DNA from: Bradyrhizobium sp. AZCC 2176
GTDB lineage: Bacteria; Pseudomonadota; Alphaproteobacteria; Rhizobiales; Xanthobacteraceae
NCBI RefSeq assembly: GCF_036924645.1
Contig: NZ_JAZHRX010000001.1
Location: 5,979,501-6,043,500 of the forward strand
Reading direction: 5' to 3'
DNA: 64,000 nt
Within the stretch, counting starts at the first letter, position 1; every line of letters starts with the position of its first letter. The notes beneath the pieces were generated by a model that made no database searches, had not been told where the DNA came from, and saw only the letters and a list, made by a program, of their open reading frames with translations. This document shows positions 18,717-26,596 of this stretch, in pieces. A program made the position numbers and the translations under genes.

Positions 18717-19016
18717 ATGTCCTGGGATCGTCCGTTCGCTCAGCCTGTCCCGCTCCCGGAGGGACCGCCTGCGCAAACCCTGCGAGACGCCGCCGACTAC
18801 ATCAGGAAGCTGCCTCAGTCAGAGCGTGATTGTCGGGAATGGCGGCTTGCCGTCCAGATGCTCATCGATGCCGCCGAAGATCGCGGCCCCATGCTGTTTG
18901 CGCGCATGGGAATTGTCAGAGCCCTCGAATCGCGTGTCGAAAGAACACTCAACCCTGAGCAATCTCCAAGCCAGGATCGAGACGAACTGAAGAGCGATCG
19001 TGACGCCAGTATCTGA
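18717..19016 (+). CDS. Small hypothetical protein
   Basis: A soluble 99-residue product. It begins with a Pro-rich segment (PFAQPVPLPEGPP) followed by a predicted helical region (LRDAADYIRKLPQSE, WRLAVQMLIDAAEDRGPMLFARMGIVRAL) and a polar tail. A GGGAG Shine-Dalgarno lies about 8 bases before the ATG. I recognise the helical block as a type common in Bradyrhizobium small proteins but know no function. Confidence 0.6.
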   Translation: MSWDRPFAQPVPLPEGPPAQTLRDAADYIRKLPQSERDCREWRLAVQMLIDAAEDRGPMLFARMGIVRALESRVERTLNPEQSPSQDRDELKSDRDASI

Positions 19017-19201
19017 ATCCAGATCGACGTCACCGGCAATGTCGCGCTGAAACGCCTGAAGGCTTTCCAAGCCGAACAGCCAAGAGCTCGCGCACGCCAG
19101 CGACGCGCAGCAGGTCGGCACGGCACCTGCAGACTTCAAGCAGCCAATTGGTGGATTGGCCGAAGTGCGCGCGCGTCGGAGCCGATTGGCTGCAAATCCT
19201 C

Positions 19202-19525
19202 TTAGGCTACCTGCCTTATGCGGAAGTCATCGATCCGCTTGCCGGACTTCAATTTTGCAGCCAGCCAGCGCGGCGTCTTCCCTCGTCCCGCCCAAGTCTC
19301 GGACGGGCGATCCGGATTCCGAAACTTCGGAACGACGGTTGGATATGGCCGCTTCCCCGTCGACGAACTCGCGCGTTCGGCTTCAGCGATTCCCTTGAGC
19401 TGCTTCAAGCGATTTTCGAGCACGCGTTTCTCCGCGAGCAGCGTGGCTGCAAGCCTGGCAGCAACTTCTTCGTGGAGTGCCCACAACTCATCCGTGGACA
19501 TTGATTTGAACTTACTTTGGTTCAC
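19202..19525 (-). CDS. H-NS/HvrA-family nucleoid protein
   Basis: A 107-residue H-NS-like protein. The N-terminal coiled coil (ELWALHEEVAARLAATLLAEKRVLENRLKQL) drives oligomerisation. The C-terminal DNA-binding module has the family core PKFRNPDRPSETWAGRGKTP. In alphaproteobacteria such proteins silence AT-rich DNA or regulate photosynthesis and exopolysaccharide genes. A GTG at 19523-19525, preceded by GGGGA, is the best start; an ATG at 19501 is the alternative. A second, broken H-NS-like gene lies at 53719-53955. Confidence 0.85.
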   Translation of the reverse strand: MNQSKFKSMSTDELWALHEEVAARLAATLLAEKRVLENRLKQLKGIAEAERASSSTGKRPYPTVVPKFRNPDRPSETWAGRGKTPRWLAAKLKSGKRIDDFRIRQVA

Positions 19526-20148
19526 GACCGTCCCCAATCATGATTCGATGTAGCCGTCATCGTTGGTAGAAGACATGAGCAGAATAAAGACCAATTCAGA
19601 ACCTCTTCCGGGCCGAAAAGTTCCAACGGATTGGATTCGTCTCACAACACAACGATAACGAATTTGCTCGAAGGCGCACCTCAATTTCCTTTTATGGCTG
19701 GTGGCCGCGCCACACACAGCGTGTGATGATCTGAAGCTAAGCGCCTCTCGTTGATAGTTCCCTAATCGCACGACCGGGCGAAACGCGCCACGCGCTTGCC
19801 CGCTGCACTCTTGGGTGCGCTGGCGCCATCGGCGGCTTTGTCGTCGGGGCGGATGAAGTGCCCACAATAGCCGAGCGCGCGTCTCCCTAGGGTAGGTGAA
19901 GGGGCGGCGCCCGGCTATTCGGGCCGCGCGGCGGTGCGGCTTGATAAGGAACTCATTTCTTACTTAAAGAGGGATTTAAAAGGCCATTGAATCATAACGA
20001 TTTTATAGCCGCAGTCGATTCCTGACGCTGGCATCCGGCCTTCGCGGGGAACCGAAAAGAGCGGCAAAACGGCCCGAAATCGCCGAGATAGGGAACCGAG
20101 AGCCTTCGACACGTTTTCCCCACCTCATCAATTGAAACGGTAAGCCCG
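19526..20148. other. Gene-poor intergenic region
   Basis: About 620 bases without a convincing gene. Frames here have no family character. A locally AT-rich strip at about 19940-20005 could hold a promoter for the small downstream ORF. Otherwise I see nothing definable. Confidence 0.4.
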
Positions 20149-20259
20149 TTGAGCCCTCTACCGCCAGAATTCGACCGCGACGAGGTGCTGGTGTGCATGG
20201 CGCTGGCGTTCTGCCTGGCGGGCGCATCGACCAGCATCATCTACCGGCTGCTGGGATAG
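20149..20259 (+). CDS. Tiny single-pass membrane protein (36 aa)
   Basis: A TTG-started frame of 36 residues. A polar acidic N-terminus (PPEFDRDEV) is followed by one hydrophobic segment (LVCMALAFCLAGAS) and a short basic tail (IIYRLLG). The pattern is that of a small inner-membrane protein. No ATG start exists before Met17, and no clear Shine-Dalgarno is seen, so support is modest. It is convergent with the 50-residue membrane protein at 20272. Confidence 0.4.
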   Translation: MSPLPPEFDRDEVLVCMALAFCLAGASTSIIYRLLG

Positions 20260-20271
20260 GGGCCGGGGCGG

Positions 20272-20424
20272 CTATTCCTCGGAGGCCGCGAAGAACGGCA
20301 AATCCACGTCCATGACAACGCCCAGGAATACGGCGATGCCGCCGATGACCGCCATCAGCTCCAGCAGGACAAAGGCGAGTAGTGCGCTCAATCCGATTGC
20401 CGCTTTTTTCCAACCGTTCCACAT
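20272..20424 (-). CDS. Small membrane protein (50 aa)
   Basis: The ATG at 20424 opens a 50-residue frame. An aromatic/basic N-terminus (MWNGWKKAA) is followed by one long or two short hydrophobic segments (LSALLAFVLLELMAVIGGIA, VFLGVVM) and an acidic tail ending FAASEE. Strong amphipathic order and positive-inside topology support a real membrane miniprotein. I know no family. Confidence 0.6.
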   Translation of the reverse strand: MWNGWKKAAIGLSALLAFVLLELMAVIGGIAVFLGVVMDVDLPFFAASEE

Positions 20425-21052
20425 CGGCTACCCCTTAGCACCGAAATCCCGCCACCGAAGCAAAACGCGAGCTTAATGTGAATTTGGAGCCCGGCATCCA
20501 CGGCGGCTCCGGGGCCTGACCAGCGGATCCCCCGCTGCCGTTGAAGCCCGGACGACCAGCATCGCTTTCACGCGCGCGAAGCCGAAAGGAAGTGCGATGA
20601 GCGGTATCGTCTGCAAGATCGTCTATGTCATGCATCGTGGTGCTGCTGATCATCTGGCGATTTCTCGGATCGCTTTGATCGCGGGCGCGCAGGCCCAGTG
20701 ACCGCATACCGCGTTGCGCATTTGCGATGTGATGATGCGGGGTCGAACGGCGGAAGCAGTTCGGCCACTGCGATGACGCGATGAAGAGCAGACGAGGATG
20801 AGGAGTAGACGAGGCCCGGAGTGCCTAGGAGTCCGGGCCTCGTGGCCTCCAGTGGTAGCGTCCGCCGTGATGGACGAACGCCCTGCCCCCCGCTGCAAGC
20901 GACGTCGTTATAGGTGCGCCGTGCGCGTGCAGCCAATCCGTATGAGTACGGTGCGATACTCCCGCGCATATTCCTTGCGTGTGTCCCGCACGCGAGACCG
21001 CAAAACGCTGCTCGGCCGTCGAGCGCAGCAAAGCAATCCGTCTCGCCGCGTC
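20425..21052. other. Gene-poor region with a long hairpin
   Basis: About 630 bases. A 34-residue ATG frame lies at 20597-20701 but has no supporting feature. The main structure is the 12-bp inverted repeat at 20809-20843. The rest shows no recognisable gene on either strand. Confidence 0.4.
20809..20843. repeat. 12-bp perfect inverted repeat
   Basis: ACGAGGCCCGGA (20809-20820) pairs perfectly with TCCGGGCCTCGT (20832-20843) around an 11-base loop. No T-run follows on either side, so a classic intrinsic terminator is unlikely. It may be part of a dispersed repeat or an RNA-stabilising hairpin. Confidence 0.6.
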
Positions 21053-21355
21053 CTACCGCTTATCGAACGGAATATACTGGTGATACTCTTTCGGCACCGA
21101 GTTCCGGTAACGCGCGGGCACCGTGCCACGGTCGATCGAACGGTCGACCTCCTGCTGCCGGGTCATCTTGGCCGGCTTCTTTTTCTTCGGCGCCGCCTTC
21201 TCCTTTTCAGGAGCCGTGGTTTCCGGCGCGGCAGTGGACGTTGCCGCAGGCGCCGTCCCGTCGCTCGGCGCCCCCTGCGCCCGTGCAGCGCCGGCCGCCA
21301 GCAACCCGAGAGCCGCCACCGACGCGGCCACTACAAGACGAGACAGTTTTTGCAT
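21053..21355 (-). CDS. Secreted Ala/Pro/Lys-rich small protein
   Basis: A 100-residue product with a signal peptide (LVVAASVAALGLLAAGAARAQ, about residues 7-27). A low-complexity Ala/Thr/Pro/Lys linker (APEKEKAAPKKKKPAK) precedes a conserved-looking C-terminus (RSIDRGTVPARYRNSVPKEYHQYIPF). The tail resembles small Bradyrhizobium periplasmic proteins of unknown function. The ATG at 21355 directly precedes the signal peptide. The same frame opens to 21817 but overlaps the next gene without family support. Confidence 0.7.
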   Translation of the reverse strand: MQKLSRLVVAASVAALGLLAAGAARAQGAPSDGTAPAATSTAAPETTAPEKEKAAPKKKKPAKMTRQQEVDRSIDRGTVPARYRNSVPKEYHQYIPFDKR

Positions 21356-21399
21356 GGGAAACTCCGGTTCTGGCCAACTCCGTTTCCGGACCGATCCTA

Positions 21400-21645
21400 T
21401 TACGTCCGCAGCCGTCCGCACACCGGGATCTTGGCGACGCGGACGGGCGTGGACTGGCCGTGCTTGACCCGGCTGCAGGTCGTGAAGATGAATGCCAACC
21501 GGCTGCACTGCCAGTCCGGGCCGAGGACAGCGCTGGCGGCTGGCTCGGGATATGACACGCCGATCACGACAAAGCCTATGAAGGCAAGCACGCCGATGGC
21601 GACGGCGAGGATGAAGTTCTTGCGGGTCCACCAATTGTGGGGCAT
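21400..21645 (-). CDS. Small single-pass membrane protein
   Basis: An 81-residue protein. A basic N-terminus (MPHNWWTRKNF) leads into one transmembrane segment (ILAVAIGVLAFIGFVVIGV). A periplasmic-side domain follows with two Cys (WQCSRLAFIFTTCS) and ends VAKIPVCGRLRT. The ATG at 21645 gives a positive-inside start. Function unknown. It lies 44 bases upstream of the secreted Lys-rich gene and may share its transcript. Confidence 0.6.
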   Translation of the reverse strand: MPHNWWTRKNFILAVAIGVLAFIGFVVIGVSYPEPAASAVLGPDWQCSRLAFIFTTCSRVKHGQSTPVRVAKIPVCGRLRT

Positions 21646-21853
21646 GGCGGTCGCTCCTGTTTGAGAAGCCCGGAAGATAGGATCGCCCAATCCCCACTCG
21701 TGTGAACGGCTTCACAGTATAAAGGTTTTTAATGGGGCCCCGATCGGCACAGGAATGAGTATGGAATGGGTATAACTTCCTCAAATCCGTTGCGCGCGAA
21801 GAGACCTTGATCGACACTTACCGCTTGGAGACAGCGCGTGTGCGGGGCGTGCC

Positions 21854-22099
21854 ATGATTGAACAGGAATCGGCAAAGCAGGATTCCGGTAAGCAGGAAAC
21901 GGGCTACGACTATAGCAGGTACAAGCAATTGCTGGCGGAAGCGGTCGATGAGACCAAACGACTCGAACTGATCGAGATCATGATCAGGGAGAAAGCCCGC
22001 GAAAGGCTGGAGGCGCAGCGGACCGCGGATCGGGTCGCGATGACGGCGATGACGGTCGCACGCGTTCTAGGACCCGGCAGCCGTCGCGATAGCTTATAG
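21854..22099 (+). CDS. Small helical hypothetical protein
   Basis: The 81-residue soluble, highly charged product is likely all helix (YSRYKQLLAEAVDETKRLELIEIMIREKARERLEAQ). The N-terminus is Gln/Ser/Lys-rich. I recognise no family, but similar small charged proteins occur widely in Bradyrhizobium. Confidence 0.55.
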   Translation: MIEQESAKQDSGKQETGYDYSRYKQLLAEAVDETKRLELIEIMIREKARERLEAQRTADRVAMTAMTVARVLGPGSRRDSL

Positions 22100-22107
22100 A
22101 AGCGCGG

Positions 22108-22290
22108 TCACTTTTCCGACGCCAGCATCACCAGCGAGCCAACCAAGCCAATCAGCGCACAGCCGAGAAGCCCGTATTGCAGGATCGCCAGCGTCCGGCC
22201 CGGGGCTTCGGTCGCCGTTGCCATCTCGTAGAGCAGCCAGGCTGACGTAATCCCGCTCATCAGCATCAGTTTGGGCCATTTGCTGTTCAC
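22108..22290 (-). CDS. Two-TM small membrane protein
   Basis: A 60-residue GTG-started frame with GGGAGA about 8 bases upstream. Two hydrophobic segments (KLMLMSGITSAWLLYEM and LLGCALIGLVGSLVMLA) flank a short polar loop, with a basic N-terminus (NSKWPK). Function unknown. It is convergent with the preceding small helical gene. Confidence 0.55.
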   Translation of the reverse strand: MNSKWPKLMLMSGITSAWLLYEMATATEAPGRTLAILQYGLLGCALIGLVGSLVMLASEK

Positions 22291-22417
22291 GCAAGTCTCC
22301 CCTGCTCTACCGGCCCCATTTCGACGCTGGCATTTTGCCCCGGGTTCACTTACCTAGGCCCCATTCCGCGCGTTTGGCGCATCCAACCCCGAGAGTGAAA
22401 GCGACAAGGCCTGTTTT

Positions 22418-22771
22418 ATGAGTGGATTCAAGGAACCGAACTTCGCGGACCGCCAGAAGGCCGCGATGCAGGCGCGGCAGAACATCCTGAACAAGTTTCG
22501 CGCCCAGCCGGGGCCCGATGATCCCGAGGTGAAGCGCCGCCAGGCCGAGCGCGAAGCCCAGGCGGCCGCGCGCGCCAAGGCAAGAGAGGCCAAGGAAGCC
22601 GAAAAGGCCGAGCAGAAACGTCGCGAGGCCGAGGCCGCCGCGGTAGAAGCCGCCAGGATCGCGCGGGAGAAGGAAGAAGAGGCCGCCAGGCAGGCGGCGC
22701 TGGAGGCCGAGCAGAAGGCCAAGCGCGACGCCCGTTACGCCGCGCGCAAAGGCAAGGGCAAGAAGAAGTAG
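22418..22771 (+). CDS. DUF6481-type charged helical protein
   Basis: A 117-residue protein starting MSGFKEPNFADRQKAAMQAR, the conserved head of a family (DUF6481) common in Hyphomicrobiales. The rest is one long charged helix (repeated EAEA/KAREAKEAEKAEQKRREAEAAA) ending in a Lys/Gly tail (ARKGKGKKK). A coiled-coil or nucleic-acid-binding role is plausible but unproven. Confidence 0.75.
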   Translation: MSGFKEPNFADRQKAAMQARQNILNKFRAQPGPDDPEVKRRQAEREAQAAARAKAREAKEAEKAEQKRREAEAAAVEAARIAREKEEEAARQAALEAEQKAKRDARYAARKGKGKKK

Positions 22772-22808
22772 GCCTGCGAGCCGCCGTTGGTGCCGGCGCG
22801 CTCTCGTC

Positions 22809-22911
22809 GTCATTCCGGGGCGATGCGCAGCATCGAGCCCGGAATCTCGAGATTCCCCGGTGTGCAATTGCACACCTGAGGTCTGGTGCTAACGCGCCAT
22901 CGCGGAATGAC
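22809..22911. repeat. 103-bp interspersed palindromic repeat
   Basis: The ends are exact inverses (GTCATTCC at 22809-22816, GGAATGAC at 22904-22911). Inside are a 16-bp perfect palindrome GGAATCTCGAGATTCC (22841-22856) and a 14-bp palindrome TGTGCAATTGCACA (22861-22874). The 'CATTCCGGGGCGATGCG' head is one I recognise as a very common intergenic repeat in Bradyrhizobium (recalled, not searched). It lies between two convergent genes, where its hairpins could act as a transcript end. Confidence 0.8.
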
Positions 22912-22922
22912 TGCCCTAAGCG

Positions 22923-23162
22923 TCAGTTCTTTTTCATGCCGTCGTCTTTTTTCATGCCATCCTTCATCATGCCATCGTGCTTCATGCCGCCCTTCTTCAT
23001 CATGCCATCGTCTTTCTTCATCGCATCCTTGGACATCGATTCCTTCTTCATGCCGTCGTCCTTGCCCATCTTGTCCTGAGCGAAGACGGCCGGCGCGAAT
23101 GCCAGGCCGAACGAAACGAGCGCGGCAGACAGGCCGAGGCCGATACGGGTCGTGGTGGTCAT
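22923..23162 (-). CDS. Pentapeptide MXKDX-repeat protein
   Basis: A 79-residue protein with a signal peptide (LGLSAALVSFGLAFAPAVFAQ). The mature chain is almost entirely repeats of the type MxKDx (DKMGKDDGMKKESMSKDAMKKDD). This fits the small 'pentapeptide MXKDX repeat' family of exported proteins. Met- and acidic/Lys-rich repeats suggest metal or redox binding, but no function is established. The ATG at 23162 directly precedes the signal peptide. The frame opens earlier but without family support. Confidence 0.8.
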   Translation of the reverse strand: MTTTTRIGLGLSAALVSFGLAFAPAVFAQDKMGKDDGMKKESMSKDAMKKDDGMMKKGGMKHDGMMKDGMKKDDGMKKN

Positions 23163-23597
23163 GGGATGGTCGTCCTTTGGGTTTGGTTGGTTTCTCGAAA
23201 GCGACATCTGCCGCTTCCTCAAACGACGATGCCGTGACCGGATTTGTTACCGGCCACATTCCAAAATTCTTCGCTGGTCACGGATAGTTGAAGCGGGCAA
23301 ATTGATGGCGGCTAACGCTCCGCGAGTGCCAGGGTCGGACGTATTGTTGACTGACTCTTCTGCGAACGGCTGTTCCCGGGCGTGCGCCTCTGCGAACGGC
23401 TGTTCCCGGGCGTGCGCCGCGGCGATATCAGACTTTGCTCTGAGGGTTGGAAATCTGGGCTTGCCGTCACGTGCCGCCTCGACCTATCACACAGCCTCGA
23501 ACGATCAGACCAACGCAACTTCAGACGAAGACCGGCTAAAATGGGCTGAAGCCGGTCCGGATCGCCGATCCAACAACCAATTTGCAGGGGAAAAACC
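23163..23597. other. Intergenic region with tandem duplication, upstream of TRAP operon 1
   Basis: About 435 bases between divergent genes. It contains the 30-bp tandem duplication at 23359-23418 and presumably the promoter of the first TRAP operon. The run AGGGGAAAAACC just before 23598 holds a good Shine-Dalgarno. I see no gene here. Confidence 0.5.
23359..23418. repeat. Perfect 30-bp tandem duplication
   Basis: Two identical 30-base units (23359-23388 and 23389-23418), each starting TCTGCGAACGGC and ending GGGCGTGCGCC. They lie in the upstream region of the TRAP operon. Confidence 0.9.
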
Positions 23598-24614
23598 ATG
23601 CTTACACGCCGCCATGTCATTGCATCCGTACTTGCCGCGCCCGCCGTCCTTCGTTTCGGCACCGCCCATGCCGCCACGACACTGAAGATCTCGCATCAGT
23701 TCCCGGGTGGCACCATCGACAAGGGCGACTTCCGCGACCGGTTGTGCCGCATGTTCGCCGCCGAAGTCGCCAAGCGCTCTGGCGGCGAGATCGCAGCCGA
23801 GGTCTATCCGAACTCGTCGCTGATCAAGACCAACGCGCAATTCTCGGCGATGCGCAAAGGCGCGCTCGATATCAGCCTCTATCCGATGCCCTATGCCGGC
23901 GGTGAATTGCCGGAGACCAATATCGGGTTGATGCCCGGCCTGGTTGCAACCTACGACCAGGGCATGCGCTGGAAGAAGGAGCCGGTCGGCAAGGCGCTGA
24001 CCGACTTCCTCGCCGACAAGGGCATCATCCTGTTGACCTGGGTCTGGCAAGCCGGTGGCGTCGCCAGCCGTTCCAGGCCGATCGTCGCCCCTGAAGACGC
24101 CAAGGGGCTGAAGGTGCGCGGCGGCTCGCGCGAAATGGACATGGTGCTGCAGACCGCGGGCGCCGCCGTGCTGTCAGTCCCCTCGAACGAAATCTACGCC
24201 GCGATGCAGACGGGTGCCTGCGACGCCGGCATCACCTCCTCCACCAGCCTGATCTCGTTCCGTCTCGAAGAGGTCGCCAAATCGCTGACCTCCGGCGCCG
24301 GCGCCTCCTACTGGTTCATGCTGGAGCCGCTGATGATGTCGAAGGCGATCTTCGACAAGCTGCCCAAGAACCAGCAGAACATCATCCTTTCGGTCGGCAG
24401 CGAACTGGAAGCGTTCGGCCGCAAGGGCGCGCAGGACGACGATATCGAGGTCGCCAAGGTCTATGAAAAGGCCGGCGCCAAGGTCAGCAAGCTCGATGTC
24501 GCGACCGTCGGCAAGTGGCGCGATATTGCGCGCGATACCGCGTGGAAGGACTACAGCGCCAAGACTGCGGCGTCGGCCAATCTGCTGAAGCTCGCCAGCG
24601 ACGTCGCCGCATGA
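23598..24614 (+). CDS. dctP: TRAP transporter substrate-binding protein (DctP family), system 1
   Basis: A 338-residue periplasmic binding protein. The signal peptide begins LTRRHVIAS (twin-arginine-like) and ends at AHAA. DctP-family blocks are ISHQFPGG, a G-LDISLYPMPY segment, and KGLKVRGGSREMD near residue 172. The latter holds the conserved Arg that clamps carboxylate ligands. It captures an organic acid for the membrane components encoded next, and its stop overlaps the dctQ ATG (ATGA). The ligand cannot be predicted. Confidence 0.9.
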   Translation: MLTRRHVIASVLAAPAVLRFGTAHAATTLKISHQFPGGTIDKGDFRDRLCRMFAAEVAKRSGGEIAAEVYPNSSLIKTNAQFSAMRKGALDISLYPMPYAGGELPETNIGLMPGLVATYDQGMRWKKEPVGKALTDFLADKGIILLTWVWQAGGVASRSRPIVAPEDAKGLKVRGGSREMDMVLQTAGAAVLSVPSNEIYAAMQTGACDAGITSSTSLISFRLEEVAKSLTSGAGASYWFMLEPLMMSKAIFDKLPKNQQNIILSVGSELEAFGRKGAQDDDIEVAKVYEKAGAKVSKLDVATVGKWRDIARDTAWKDYSAKTAASANLLKLASDVAA

Positions 24615-25165
24615 TGCATGGTCCGCTCCCGGATCAACAAGACCATTCCGAGGCCGTCACGGGCAATCCGCTCGTGGCGGCGCTCGGCCAAGCGCTGGCG
24701 CTGTGCAACGGCGTCATCGTGGTCTTTGCCGCGCTCGCGCTGATCGCGGCCTGTGTGATCCTCAGTTACAGCGTGCTCGGTCGCGCCCTGTTCCACAGCG
24801 CCAATTACTGGCAGGATGAGGCTGCGGTGTTTCTGCTCGTCGGCGCGACCTTCATGACCGCGGCCTATGTGCAGGGTCAGCGCGGCCATATCGGCATTGA
24901 GGCCTTTGTCGGCCTGATGTCGCCGCTCGCCAACCGCATCCGGCTGTGGCTGGTCGATGTCGCAAGCTTGCTGTTCTGCGCCTTCTTCGCCTGGAAGTCC
25001 TGGACGCTGGCGCATGAGGCTTACGTCGACGGCCAGGTGTCGAACTCGATGTGGTCGCCCCCGCTTGCGATCCCCTATGTGCTGATGGCAGTTGGCATGA
25101 CGCTGTTGTGCCTGCAGATCCTGCTGCAGATCATTATTCCCTTTGCTGGTGCTTCACGTCGATGA
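24611..25165 (+). CDS. dctQ: TRAP transporter small permease DctQ, system 1
   Basis: A 184-residue membrane protein with four hydrophobic segments and the DctQ motif YWQDEAAVFLLVGATF (conserved W-x-[DE]-E). GHIGIEAFV follows the second segment. It forms the small membrane subunit that joins DctM. The ATG at 24611 overlaps the dctP stop. The dctM ATG overlaps its own stop, so all three genes are coupled. Confidence 0.88.
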   Translation: MMHGPLPDQQDHSEAVTGNPLVAALGQALALCNGVIVVFAALALIAACVILSYSVLGRALFHSANYWQDEAAVFLLVGATFMTAAYVQGQRGHIGIEAFVGLMSPLANRIRLWLVDVASLLFCAFFAWKSWTLAHEAYVDGQVSNSMWSPPLAIPYVLMAVGMTLLCLQILLQIIIPFAGASRR

Positions 25166-26520
25166 GCGTTCTTGGAATTGGTATCAGTTACGGCCTTGCT
25201 ACCCTGTTTGCGATGTTTTCCGGTATGCCCATTGCGTTTGCTCTGGGCGCCGTCGCCGTCGTCTTCATGGCGATCTTCATGCCCGCGGCGTCGCTCGATA
25301 CCGTGACGCAGAACGTCTATGAGGAAATGGCCTCGATCACGCTGTTGTCGATCCCGCTGTTCATCCTCAAGGGTGCGGCGATCGGCAAATCCCGCGCCGG
25401 TCAGGACCTCTATTCGGCGCTCCATGCCTGGCTGCATCGCGTGCCGGGCGGGCTTGGCGTCGCCAACGTATTCGCCTGCGCGCTGTTTGCGGCGATGGCG
25501 GGCTCCTCGCCCGCCACCTGTTCGGCGATCGGTTCGGCCGGCATTCCCGAGATGCGCAAGCGCGGCTATTCCGGCGGCTTTGCCGCCGGCATCATCGCCG
25601 CCGGCGGCACGCTCGGCATCCTGCTGCCGCCCTCGATCACCATGATCCTGTTCGCGGTCGCCGCGGAGAAATCGTTGGGCCGGCTGTTCCTCGCCGGCAT
25701 CGGCCCGGGACTGTTGCTGGTGACGCTGTTCGGAATCTACGCCGTGCTGCGCTTCCGCAAGGAGTTTGCGGCGGCGCAGGCGCTCTACGAAAAGACCGGA
25801 ACGGAATCCGCGATCCTGCAGCGCGACGAGTTCACGATGGCCGAGCGCTTCACCATGCTGCCGCGGGTGATCCCGTTCGTGCTGCTGCTCACCGGCGTGA
25901 TGATTGCGCTGTATGGCGGTTACGCGACGCCGTCGGAAACTGCAGGCCTCGGCGGGCTGCTGGCGCTGGTGCTGATTGCGGTGATCTACAGCGTATGGCG
26001 GCCGAGCGACCTGTCGCCGATCCTGAAGTCCACCATCCGCGAATCCACCATGCTGATGATGATCATCGGCATGTCGCTGCTGTATTCCTATGTGATGAGC
26101 TATTTGCACATCTCGCAATCGGCAGCGGAATCCATCGTCGCCATGCATCTGCCGCGTTGGGAATTGCTGACCGCAATCCTGCTGATGGTGGTGGTGCTCG
26201 GCTTCTTCCTGCCGCCGGTGTCGATCATCCTGATGACCGCGCCGATCATCCTGCCGCCGCTGCGCGCCGCCAATTTCGACATCATCTGGTTCGGCGTGGT
26301 CATGACCATCGTGATGGAGATGGGGCTGATCCACCCGCCGGTCGGGTTGAACATCTTCGTCATCCGCAACGTCGCGCCCGATGTCCCCTTGAGCGAGGTG
26401 ATCTGGGGCACGCTGCCCTTCGTGCTGCTGATGATGCTGGCGGTGCTGCTGCTGTGCTTCTTCCCGGGGATCTCGACCTGGCTGCCGGATCTGGTGATGG
26501 GGTCCGACGGAGGACGGTGA
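25162..26520 (+). CDS. dctM: TRAP transporter large permease DctM, system 1
   Basis: A 452-residue permease with about 12 membrane segments and DctM-family signatures: GMPIAFALG near the start, GSSPATCSAIGSAGIPEM near residue 118, GGTLGILLPPSITMI near 148 and HPPVGLNIFVI near 396. It is the Na+-driven channel of the TRAP system. The ATG at 25162 overlaps the dctQ stop. The frame is open from 25051, but the family N-terminus begins at 25162. A dispersed repeat follows directly at 26528. Confidence 0.92.
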   Translation: MSVLGIGISYGLATLFAMFSGMPIAFALGAVAVVFMAIFMPAASLDTVTQNVYEEMASITLLSIPLFILKGAAIGKSRAGQDLYSALHAWLHRVPGGLGVANVFACALFAAMAGSSPATCSAIGSAGIPEMRKRGYSGGFAAGIIAAGGTLGILLPPSITMILFAVAAEKSLGRLFLAGIGPGLLLVTLFGIYAVLRFRKEFAAAQALYEKTGTESAILQRDEFTMAERFTMLPRVIPFVLLLTGVMIALYGGYATPSETAGLGGLLALVLIAVIYSVWRPSDLSPILKSTIRESTMLMMIIGMSLLYSYVMSYLHISQSAAESIVAMHLPRWELLTAILLMVVVLGFFLPPVSIILMTAPIILPPLRAANFDIIWFGVVMTIVMEMGLIHPPVGLNIFVIRNVAPDVPLSEVIWGTLPFVLLMMLAVLLLCFFPGISTWLPDLVMGSDGGR

Positions 26521-26527
26521 GGCTTCC

Positions 26528-26593
26528 GTAGGATGGGCAGGCCGCAGCGAAACCCATCGCGCGGTGGGTTTCGCTTCGCTCTACCCACCCTAC
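26528..26593. repeat. Interspersed inverted repeat between dctM and gntR
   Basis: GTAGGATGGG (26528-26537) and CCCACCCTAC (26584-26593) form the near-perfect outer arms. CGAAACCCA (26548-26556) and TGGGTTTCG (26565-26573) form a perfect inner arm. The 'GTAGGRTGGGCA...' sequence resembles a dispersed repeat I associate with Bradyrhizobium (recalled, not searched). It lies between the convergent dctM and gntR genes. Confidence 0.75.
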
Positions 26594-26596
26594 AAT

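Noticed and set aside
25075..26334. 419-codon minus-strand frame opposite dctM
   Set aside because: Composition of His, Asp and Gln typical of antisense to hydrophobic genes.
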